Positions 1 to 6,269 of a DNA stretch of 6,271 nucleotides are shown here, piece after piece. The position numbers and the translations under genes were made by a program. Below the pieces are notes generated by a model, which was not told the DNA's origin, searched no databases, and was given only the letters and a program-made list of their open reading frames with translations. The DNA is from Thermoplasmata archaeon (lineage in GTDB: Archaea > Thermoplasmatota > Thermoplasmata > Thermoplasmatales > Thermoplasmataceae), in assembly GCA_021799315.1 (NCBI GenBank), contig JAJZAR010000081.1:1-6271 (forward strand). Direction: 5' to 3'. Each line of letters starts with the position of its first letter. Position 1 is the stretch's first letter.

Positions 1-119
1 TGACCTTTCTTGGAAAGTGATTCCAAATTATTCCATACACTTGGAAACACATCGATCGGATTGTGTCTATTGAGTTCTACCAACGAAGATGTGTCCATTA
101 TGTAGTTATTTGAAGTCAT
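1..119 (-). CDS. DUF4411 family PIN-like protein, N-terminal 39 codons only
   Basis: This is a partial gene that starts at ATG 119-117 and runs off the left edge of the window. The visible peptide opens with a strand ending in an aspartate, YIMDTSSLVEL at residues 6-16, followed by NPIDVFPSVWNNLESL. That is the characteristic start of DUF4411 proteins, a PIN-like family, and Asp9 would be the first acidic residue of the metal-binding nuclease centre. The remaining acidic residues lie outside the window, so activity cannot be judged. The start codon overlaps the stop of the upstream XRE/ImmA-IrrE gene as ATGA, implying translational coupling. No strong ribosome binding site precedes it. Members of this family commonly sit directly after an XRE/ImmA-IrrE gene in a toxin-antitoxin-like pair, and this protein would be the presumed RNase toxin. 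The family call is fairly firm; the toxin role is inferred. Confidence 0.82.
   Translation of the reverse strand, partial: MTSNNYIMDTSSLVELNRHNPIDVFPSVWNNLESLSKKG
10..46. repeat. Four phased TGGAA/TTCCA pentamers (two dyads) inside DUF4411 coding sequence
   Basis: TGGAA at 11-15, TTCCA at 21-25, TTCCA at 31-35 and TGGAA at 42-46 recur at 10, 10 and 11 base steps, about one helical turn. The first pair extends to the inverted repeat TTGGAA-AGTGA-TTCCAA at 10-26. The segment also codes for the conserved VFPSVWNNLESLSK part of the DUF4411 protein, so the codons for Trp-Asn, Leu-Glu and Ser-Lys partly explain it. A binding site is possible but unproven. Confidence 0.3.
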
Positions 120-1264
120 TTTCTCGCTCTTGCCAGAACTTTATCAAAGTTTCTCGATTTTATGGATAAGAAGCTGAGGGCATCGTTGTAAGTTATGAAT
201 TCCCTGTCGAAATTATTGGCAACGAGAGATACGAATTTATTGCCTACTTCCGAAAGGCATCTCTGATCGGATGCCATTCCCATAACCTTCTTCTCTTTCT
301 TCTCCACTTTCGTTTCCTTCGGAGTGTATCTGGCAAGCACGGACTCAAATTCTTGCCTTGAAATGTAATTTAGATTTACCATTTTCACCAGTAGAACTGC
401 CTTACTTACCTTGTATCTCTTAGACAGAGCATTCAGGGTGTTGGTTTCGGTGAGGTTATGCTTGTTTTTGTTGAATAAATCTATTGAAACCTCCTTCGGC
501 AAAAGGAATGCCGATGAAAAAGTGTTGCACCAGGCCTCAATATTGTTTCTTGCCTGCAAAGACACCTCTGGGAGGTCTATTACGGTCTCTCCTAGGATAA
601 TGTGCCCAAACTCATGCATCAAAGTGAATAACCGAGCTTCGATGCTATCCTTCGTGTTTATCACTATGATGCTCGGAACCTCGTCTGCTAAGGCAAACCC
701 TCTTGCATCCTCAACCGGCATAGAGAACTGGAAAACCAGAATATTAAGGTCTTCAAGCATGTCTCTAAGATGCCCCATCATCTTGTATGCATCTCTGAAT
801 TTCATTTGCTTTTCAATGTTAAAATTCAATATCTTCCGGTACTCTGAAGCAATGAGTTCTGGATTATCGGTTAGTTTTGCCTTTTTGATGTCAGTTTTCG
901 TGGCATAATTGATATTTAGGGACAGTTCTTTACTCAGATTCTGAAGACTCCTGGTTCTTCGGATGGCAAGGATGGTTTTGCGGTCGAATATGTCAGTCTT
1001 GTTGGGCAGGAATCTATAGTCTTTAGGCATTGGTTTTTCCCGCTTTGGTTTTGATAAGAAGAACGATGCAATTGGTCTTTTGTAGATTTCTGAAAGGACA
1101 TTCAATTGTCCCATAGTTGGATTCTTTTTACCTGATTCCAGCTCCTTTACAACTTCTGTAGACGTTCGAAGTCTCTTTGCGACTTCCTCTACTTCCCAAC
1201 CCGCACTAGTTCTCAGCCAGCTTAAGACCTGCGGAACCACCTCAACTGTAAACGTCTTGGCCAT
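116..1264 (-). CDS. XRE-type HTH protein with ImmA/IrrE zinc-peptidase domain (382 aa)
   Basis: Residues about 12-70 form an XRE helix-turn-helix with the usual recognition-helix signature (VVKELESGKKNPTMGQL), followed by the PKDYRFLP linker typical of this family. Residues about 155-300 are the ImmA/IrrE (COG2856) metallopeptidase domain. It has HEFGH at 217-221, giving two zinc-ligand histidines and the catalytic Glu218. The downstream helix IEAWCNTFSSAFLLP supplies Glu243 as the probable third ligand, so the active site looks complete. A Lys/Glu-rich linker at about 316-327 leads to a small C-terminal segment (GNKFVSLV, then ITYNDALSFLSIK). I associate that segment with relatives paired with DUF4411 proteins. 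The gene starts 1 nt after the methyltransferase stop and ends in an ATGA overlap with the DUF4411 gene. By analogy with ImmA-ImmR and IrrE-DdrO it may regulate by DNA binding and proteolysis. In this cassette it is the likely antitoxin or sensor, which is inference. Confidence 0.92.
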   Translation of the reverse strand: MAKTFTVEVVPQVLSWLRTSAGWEVEEVAKRLRTSTEVVKELESGKKNPTMGQLNVLSEIYKRPIASFFLSKPKREKPMPKDYRFLPNKTDIFDRKTILAIRRTRSLQNLSKELSLNINYATKTDIKKAKLTDNPELIASEYRKILNFNIEKQMKFRDAYKMMGHLRDMLEDLNILVFQFSMPVEDARGFALADEVPSIIVINTKDSIEARLFTLMHEFGHIILGETVIDLPEVSLQARNNIEAWCNTFSSAFLLPKEVSIDLFNKNKHNLTETNTLNALSKRYKVSKAVLLVKMVNLNYISRQEFESVLARYTPKETKVEKKEKKVMGMASDQRCLSEVGNKFVSLVANNFDREFITYNDALSFLSIKSRNFDKVLARARK

Positions 1265-1265
1265 T

Positions 1266-4200
1266 CTAATCCCTCAAGCTTCTGGCTTTGTCTATTCTCT
1301 GCTTCACTAACTCGCAAACTGACCAGTATACTTCCTTCCTCTCATCTTGGGTTAGTCCCAATTCATCGAAGATAATGTTGTCAAGCTCTGCCCTGTCAGG
1401 GAGAGGATTAGGTTCTTGCTCTCTTATCGGTTTTGATTGGTCTATACCTACTTCTTCAAAAACGGTCATAATTTGTCTTCTGCCTAAGGATTTAAGTAGC
1501 TCGTTTATTTTCAATTCGCCCTTAGTGGATAAACTGTTGGAGAAAAATGGAATTTTTTCAACATCCTTTACAGAGTTATCCAGAGCCCCTTCTCCTAAGG
1601 AAGACTTACCAAAAAGCTCCTTCATCAACATCCCAATTATCGAGTTTAAATATGCCCAAAAGACCTTCTCGTATTTCTTTTCGGGATTAATACAAACTAG
1701 TCTTTTGTCAACACAAGCACCAGTAGTATTTAACGCAGTAAAATGCCTTATGTTAACATCGTATGGTTGTACCAAAGTCGCATTTATCATGTTGAGTTTG
1801 TACCATTTATCCTTGCCCTTATTCTCGAAATACGGCCTCTTGTGTATTCTATCCTTTTCTCCTTCAAGTATGTATTTAAGAACATTTGTTCCTGCAAGCT
1901 CATTTTTACTCTTTTCAACATTCAATACATACCATGCAGACGAGTTTTTACTCATAACATAGGTTTTGCAGTCTTTCGGAGATTTAATTAATTCCTCCAA
2001 ATATTCTGCCTCAATTCCCAAATTGAATATGTCGTTCTTCTTTATGTAAAAGAATGGGTTATAACCTGAGGTAAGTCCTAAAGTTACTCTTGCCTTGTCT
2101 TTTATTCTAGAGTTGAGTTTTGTTATTATCTTTTGATAAAATACATCAGGAGCCCTAAGAAATTTTCCACCCCATTTATTGCCTTCGTAATTGCCAGATT
2201 TGAACATATCTTTCTTGGTATCTTCTGGATATTCCCACCCATCTTTTAGGAGATCCTCCTGCTTAATGGGAAATATCCTATATTGGTTGGTACTAACTAC
2301 GTCATTCGCTAATTGATTCATCTCCATTCCCGAATGGTTTGCTTGAACTTTCTCTATGCTTATGAGGTTTTCAGATGAAAGAACTTCCTCAAAGGGTTTC
2401 TTAAACATAACGAATTTGCAAATATTTTTGATACTTGGCCAAGTAGTCTTATTCCCCCCAGACATTCCCGGTATCCACTCATTCAATGATCTTTGTGTGA
2501 TCACGGGAGACCCAAAAAGAGCTATTATGGTGTTTATATCCGCATGAGCAAAACTTCTCTTAGGATTATCATAAATTGCCAAAATAGGGACAAACTTACA
2601 CAGAAACTCTTGCATATCTTTCCCGTACTGTACGTCGAGCCATGAACTTGAAGTTATAAAACAAAAAGTGCCTTTTTCATTGAGGAGGCTTAATCCGTGA
2701 AAATAGAAGTACACGTAATAGTCACTCTGCTTGCTTATATTGTCAACTACTGGGAATCTCGTCTTTACAGAATATAGTAATTTGTCCTTATATTCATCTC
2801 TTTCTTCTTTAGTAACCGTCTTTTTCAATCTGTTAGGGGGAGAAATATATGTTCTAGTTACGTAAGGTGGATTTCCGATGACAATATCGAATCCCTCCTT
2901 GTCTGCAAAAATCTCTGCAAAGTCTATATCCCATACAAAGGGTTTCTTCTCAGGATCATTTAAATGGCTTTTGACACTCGTTAGCTTTCTTATCTCATCA
3001 TTATTTGAATCAATTCTACTCTGGTTATCCTTCACTTTCTTCTCATCAATTATTTGCTCTCCTGCAAGCGTTTTCTGAGATCTTGCCATTTTTATGTTAT
3101 GTTCGTAGACTTGTATGTCGGTTTCGAGACTCTCAACCCTTTCATCTATGATTTCTTCGAATAATCTGACCTCTTCTTCCTTAACCTCTTCTGGGGTCTT
3201 GAACTTGGCAGTAGGGGAATTTTCGAAATACTTTCTCTTTTCCTGCTTCAAGTCATCCAACTTCTTCTTCAGGTGATTCTTTAGGTTGTTAGTACGTAAA
3301 TTGAAACTTATCCCTCCAATCTCCTGAACCAGAGAATCTCCAACTCTTAAGTTGAGATTTAGATTGGGCAAAAGCGGGTGTTGCCTCAAATCTTCCTTTT
3401 TGAATTCAGTTTCTACTATGAGTTGAAGCCAGAGCCTTAATTCGGCAGCATGAATTGCCCAGGGCATTACGTCCACGCCATACAAAGAATATTGAATTAC
3501 CCTGTTCTTCAATGCGAAATCCGACAGATTGTTCTTAATGTGTTTATATATCATCCTGTAGGTGTCAGAAACAACGTTCAACATTCCTACCAGAAACGCT
3601 CCTGAACCGCAGGCTGGATCAACCACCGATAGATTGTTCAGGGCATCTTCGAGCTCTCTCCAGTGTTCGTTCTTCGTGAACCACCCATCTATTTTCTCTC
3701 TTTCTTCTGCAGGGTCGAAAATGAGATGATAGAGTTTTTCTTTTGGTAATTCTGACAAATTCTTGGATAAGTACTCAACCAAACTCCTTCTACACATGAA
3801 GTCCACTTCGACTCTCGGAGTGTAGAATATTCCGAGCTCGTTTCTATCGTAGATTTCCTCCGCGACATTAGCTAGAGATTCGTAGACATAACCAATCATC
3901 TGTGGGTCTACCGCCACTTCTGATTCTAGTGGCATATCCTCTTTAATTGTGAAATTGTAGGACTCAAAGAATTCAAGGATTTTTTGGAATATCTTGTCTG
4001 TAATGAGTACCTTGAGACTGTCCAATCCGTTTTCTCTGAAGAGTCCCCCATTAAGATATGGTGCACTGGACATCACCCTTACCACATCATCCGGCAAACC
4101 TTCAATCTCATTTGCCCGATTGTTGAAGGCCTTGAGGAATACCTGTTTGAGCCATTTTGCATAAAATTCGTTAGAGTTGTACTTCCCTAATTCTCTGTAA

Positions 4201-4937
4201 GTGGACCATAGCCATTCAATGAACCTTGGTCTTTCCAGCCAATCCTTTTTCGTTATGAATTGGATAAACATGATCCTGTTCAGGAACTGCAGAGTAAATT
4301 CATGAGATTCCTTGCTTGGGATTCTCTGCTTCTGCAATTCGCTTCTTAGTTTGAAGAATATCTCTTTGTAATCATCGAAGAAAGCCTCTGTAACCCTTTC
4401 CACACTGAATGCTTTCTTCCAGTTTCTCCAAACTTCTCTCCATGTGGCTTTGTTTTCATATCTGAGATTTGCTAAAGTCTCTATTACACTGTAATAAACC
4501 TTCTTGGATTTTATATCTTCTCTGTCCACATTAAGTTTGATAAGCTTGAGTTTGTGTTTCCCGGTTTCGACCTTCTCTTTATCCGGGAGAACAAAAGTTA
4601 TCTCGTTGTAGTCTTCCGTGAAGATAAGGAGAAACTGAATATACTGTTTGTCGAATGTGTTTGTGACAGATCTGATAAATGTCGGTGTCAATGAAGTTGT
4701 TTCCAAAAGGAAAACAGGGAGCTTCTCGTCTAGATTCAGCACAGAGAATATTTCTTTAATTTTCTCATTATCATCCTTCTTGAACTCAAACGTTGACTTT
4801 TTTCTTTTGGAAGAGGGATCCAATATTGCAGCTTCAGGAAATCCAAGGGTGCCGAAAAGTTTGTATACGTCTTTTGCACCCTCAATTTTAAGAATTTGAT
4901 TATATACATTTTCCCTTAAAATAACATCATTTTCCAT
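1266..4937 (-). CDS. Eco57I/type IIG-like adenine-N6 DNA methyltransferase, giant (1223 aa)
   Basis: This is predicted to transfer methyl from S-adenosylmethionine to adenine N6 in DNA. Residues are numbered from ATG 4937. The order is: an N-terminal domain (1-150) of unclear function; a helical region (about 160-340); FYTP at 371-374 (motif X); DPACGSG at 440-446 (motif I, SAM binding); GVDVMPWAIHAAELRLWLQL at about 487-506; a charged, coiled-coil-prone insert at about 550-660; NPPY at 689-692 (motif IV, catalytic); a TaqI-like target-recognition region to about 1130; and a conserved helical tail with LDNIIFDELGLTQDERKEVY. It resembles archaeal type IIG enzymes and, in size and layout, BREX PglX. 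No PD-(D/E)XK nuclease motif is evident; PVFLLETTS (74-82) keeps a glutamate but lacks the lysine. An in-frame TTG at 4943 overlaps the ATPase stop. ATG 4937 is preferred because an AGAGG lies 8 nt upstream of it but only 2 nt from TTG. The methylase call is secure; whether it also cleaves DNA is unknown. Confidence 0.93.
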   Translation of the reverse strand: MENDVILRENVYNQILKIEGAKDVYKLFGTLGFPEAAILDPSSKRKKSTFEFKKDDNEKIKEIFSVLNLDEKLPVFLLETTSLTPTFIRSVTNTFDKQYIQFLLIFTEDYNEITFVLPDKEKVETGKHKLKLIKLNVDREDIKSKKVYYSVIETLANLRYENKATWREVWRNWKKAFSVERVTEAFFDDYKEIFFKLRSELQKQRIPSKESHEFTLQFLNRIMFIQFITKKDWLERPRFIEWLWSTYRELGKYNSNEFYAKWLKQVFLKAFNNRANEIEGLPDDVVRVMSSAPYLNGGLFRENGLDSLKVLITDKIFQKILEFFESYNFTIKEDMPLESEVAVDPQMIGYVYESLANVAEEIYDRNELGIFYTPRVEVDFMCRRSLVEYLSKNLSELPKEKLYHLIFDPAEEREKIDGWFTKNEHWRELEDALNNLSVVDPACGSGAFLVGMLNVVSDTYRMIYKHIKNNLSDFALKNRVIQYSLYGVDVMPWAIHAAELRLWLQLIVETEFKKEDLRQHPLLPNLNLNLRVGDSLVQEIGGISFNLRTNNLKNHLKKKLDDLKQEKRKYFENSPTAKFKTPEEVKEEEVRLFEEIIDERVESLETDIQVYEHNIKMARSQKTLAGEQIIDEKKVKDNQSRIDSNNDEIRKLTSVKSHLNDPEKKPFVWDIDFAEIFADKEGFDIVIGNPPYVTRTYISPPNRLKKTVTKEERDEYKDKLLYSVKTRFPVVDNISKQSDYYVYFYFHGLSLLNEKGTFCFITSSSWLDVQYGKDMQEFLCKFVPILAIYDNPKRSFAHADINTIIALFGSPVITQRSLNEWIPGMSGGNKTTWPSIKNICKFVMFKKPFEEVLSSENLISIEKVQANHSGMEMNQLANDVVSTNQYRIFPIKQEDLLKDGWEYPEDTKKDMFKSGNYEGNKWGGKFLRAPDVFYQKIITKLNSRIKDKARVTLGLTSGYNPFFYIKKNDIFNLGIEAEYLEELIKSPKDCKTYVMSKNSSAWYVLNVEKSKNELAGTNVLKYILEGEKDRIHKRPYFENKGKDKWYKLNMINATLVQPYDVNIRHFTALNTTGACVDKRLVCINPEKKYEKVFWAYLNSIIGMLMKELFGKSSLGEGALDNSVKDVEKIPFFSNSLSTKGELKINELLKSLGRRQIMTVFEEVGIDQSKPIREQEPNPLPDRAELDNIIFDELGLTQDERKEVYWSVCELVKQRIDKARSLRD
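1271..1275 (-). promoter_or_regulatory. Shine-Dalgarno GAGGG for the XRE/ImmA-IrrE gene
   Basis: GAGGG on the minus strand lies within the final codons of the methyltransferase, 6 nt before ATG 1264. This supports that start and coupled translation of the two genes. Confidence 0.6.
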
Positions 4938-4939
4938 TC

Positions 4940-6025
4940 TCAAAGCCTCTTTTTCAGCTCGACAGATACAATCGACGCATCAGATAATAAAATTTGCGAT
5001 TCCATTGTGTAGTACCGACCAATCTTTTTCTTGATCAGCGTGACCAGACCTAGGTTCTGCAGGTAGTTGACACTCTGAAAGAAAGTGGACTTGCTCATTC
5101 CCTTAACCAGGAAGCTGTTGACATTCGTCACTTCTGCATAGGCTTTGTTCGTGTCCTGATTCTTGATTAAAGACGCAAGAATCAGCAGATCCCTGTCTCC
5201 AAGATTCCTTAGAGTTTCTCCCTCCACCTCTACATAAGCCTGCCTCAATGCTGATATGACTGCCTCATCGGTCCATTTGTTAACCCTTCCAAGTATCTCC
5301 AGTGCCTTTATGCCAATTCTTGCATCGCTCCTGTATTCCCTGACAAGCATGGCGGATAAGAGGCCTAGAGCAACCTTGTCGAATTTGTTAAGGCCTTCCT
5401 CTGCCCTCATTTTCAGTATCTCGCGGATCTCATCTGCGTTGTATTCATGGAACACTATATGGTCAGGCTGCAGGGAGCTCTTTACGCTCTCGTCGTTCAT
5501 GTCCTTGTACCAGTAGACCTTCTGAGTCAGCAGGATAAGGTTAGCCTTTGTATGCCTCGTAATGTGGTAGAGGACATCATAGTCCTGGAGAAAATCAACT
5601 TCGTCCAGTATAACAATCGACTTTCCGGACAGCAACGAGTCAAATTTGTTCTTGACCTCATCAATGTCATGGCCTCTGCTGGATATCCTTGTCAGATACC
5701 TGTATATCTTTATTGACGTGGGGTTCTCTCTCACGTTTATGTAATAATATGGCACGGATTTGCTCTCCTTGAGGGCCTTTGCCATGATCAACGCACTGAG
5801 TGTTTTGCCGGAACCCTTTGAACCATAGATGATTATGTGTCTTGGAAGGTTTAGGTTCACGTAGTCTGCAAGGTCATTGGTAACCTTGTCTAGTTCCTTT
5901 CTGATGAGGATGCGATTTGGCTTGAAATCCATGTCGAATAGCTGTGCATTCTTTATGTTGCTGGTTTCCTTTGCCCTTTGCTTGACCTTGCTGTCAAAGA
6001 ACGCATATGGATCTTTCAGAGCCAT
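4940..6025 (-). CDS. Divergent Orc1/Cdc6-family AAA+ ATPase (361 aa)
   Basis: The Orc1/Cdc6 signature is clear. FKPNRILIRKEL (34-45) matches the family's entry motif before the AAA+ core. PRHIIIYGSKGSGKT (61-75) carries Walker A GSKGSGKT. IVILDEVDFL (137-146) is Walker B. SSLQPDHIVFHEYNADEIREIL is the standard end of the AAA+ core, and SDAR (233-236) supplies the sensor-2 arginine. A winged-helix region follows from about 275, ending in a GRYYTM turn. It is somewhat shorter than typical archaeal initiators of roughly 400 residues. The sensor-1 position reads LILLTQK, without the usual asparagine. Hence it probably binds and hydrolyses ATP and binds DNA, but its place in front of a methylase suggests a defence motor or clamp rather than the chromosomal initiator. 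An in-frame TAA six codons upstream fixes ATG 6025 as the first possible start. No Shine-Dalgarno site is seen, fitting a short or absent leader. It is the first gene of the operon. Confidence 0.88.
   Translation of the reverse strand: MALKDPYAFFDSKVKQRAKETSNIKNAQLFDMDFKPNRILIRKELDKVTNDLADYVNLNLPRHIIIYGSKGSGKTLSALIMAKALKESKSVPYYYINVRENPTSIKIYRYLTRISSRGHDIDEVKNKFDSLLSGKSIVILDEVDFLQDYDVLYHITRHTKANLILLTQKVYWYKDMNDESVKSSLQPDHIVFHEYNADEIREILKMRAEEGLNKFDKVALGLLSAMLVREYRSDARIGIKALEILGRVNKWTDEAVISALRQAYVEVEGETLRNLGDRDLLILASLIKNQDTNKAYAEVTNVNSFLVKGMSKSTFFQSVNYLQNLGLVTLIKKKIGRYYTMESQILLSDASIVSVELKKRL
4946..4950 (-). promoter_or_regulatory. Shine-Dalgarno AGAGG that decides the methyltransferase start
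   Basis: AGAGG on the minus strand lies in the last codons of the ATPase gene. It is 8 nt from ATG 4937 but only 2 nt from the alternative in-frame TTG 4943. The spacing favours the ATG and a 1223-residue product. Confidence 0.6.
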
Positions 6026-6060
6026 GCGATCACTGCACTTTTACGATTCACTGGTAAGAT

Positions 6061-6074
6061 TATTAAAAGTTCCG
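6061..6074 (-). promoter_or_regulatory. Candidate archaeal BRE/TATA promoter of the operon
   Basis: On the minus strand CGGAAC is followed by TTTTAATA (6068-6061). With the usual 25 nt or so from TATA box to transcription start, the RNA would begin near 6040, about 15 nt before ATG 6025. That short leader agrees with the missing Shine-Dalgarno site. The match to the TATA and BRE consensus is only moderate, and it was found by eye. Confidence 0.4.
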
Positions 6075-6170
6075 AACGAGTCGAATCATTGAGTGTCGTA
6101 GAACAGTCGTTTTCATTTCAGAAGAGAGAGTGTCAGAAAACGAGTGGATGTGTTTGTTTGGTTTTACTTC

Positions 6171-6188
6171 AGAAAAATAGAAGAAAAT
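6171..6188 (-). terminator. U-rich tract, possible archaeal terminator of an upstream gene
   Basis: Read on the minus strand this stretch is nearly all pyrimidine, with runs of four and five T separated by CTTC-like steps. Archaeal RNA polymerase terminates on such U-rich runs without a hairpin. It sits about 43 nt beyond the possible stop codon at 6231 and well ahead of the operon promoter, which is the right order for a terminator. It depends on there being a gene to terminate. Confidence 0.25.
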
Positions 6189-6224
6189 TCCATTTTTTTA
6201 GAATGTAATGTTCATTGTATCAGG

Positions 6225-6238
6225 TATATATTATATAA
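6225..6238. promoter_or_regulatory. Palindromic AT block resembling a TATA box
   Basis: TATATATTATATAA is nearly self-complementary, so it could act as a TATA element on either strand. On the plus strand it would drive transcription starting near the right window edge. On the minus strand it would begin a long leader of more than 150 nt before the ATPase gene. It also overlaps the possible stop codon at 6231-6233. No orientation can be chosen from the sequence seen. Confidence 0.2.
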
Positions 6239-6269
6239 GAAGAGCGCTGACGCGTTCGGCGACTCTCTC
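6231..6269 (-). CDS. Possible C-terminal end of an upstream minus-strand gene
   Basis: One minus-strand frame entering from the right edge reads ERVAERVSALLI and then stops at TAA 6233-6231. The peptide has the look of an amphipathic C-terminal helix, and several third positions are G or C. The other two frames read less protein-like tails. Only twelve codons are visible, so this could be chance. If real, the neighbour is transcribed in the same direction, about 205 bases ahead of the ATPase gene. Its identity cannot be told. Confidence 0.25.
   Translation of the reverse strand, partial: ERVAERVSALLI

Larger units (their letters stand above)
1..6025 (-). other. Predicted four-gene operon: Orc1/Cdc6-like ATPase, methyltransferase, XRE-ImmA/IrrE, DUF4411
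   Basis: Four genes follow each other on one strand with no room for separate promoters. The ATPase stop (TGA 4942-4940) is 2 nt before the methylase ATG. The methylase stop (TAG 1268-1266) is 1 nt before the XRE ATG, and the XRE stop (TGA 118-116) overlaps the DUF4411 ATG. Internal genes have purine-rich ribosome sites embedded in the preceding coding sequence. A single transcript is inferred; no terminator-like sequence was seen inside. The left end is beyond the window, so more genes may belong to it. Confidence 0.85.

Noticed and set aside
411..908. Plus-strand open frame of 165 codons
   Set aside because: It lies wholly antisense to the XRE/ImmA-IrrE gene, whose protein shows complete family motifs. 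The plus-strand peptide has no recognisable domain.
1288..1962. Plus-strand open frame of 224 codons
   Set aside because: It is antisense to the recognition region and conserved C-terminal tail of the methylase. Its composition is rich in Ser, Phe and Leu, as expected of a shadow frame.
6075..6145. Direct repeat AACGAGT (6075-6081 and 6139-6145) as an operator pair
   Set aside because: A seven-base repeat is expected by chance in a region of this size, and the flanks do not match.
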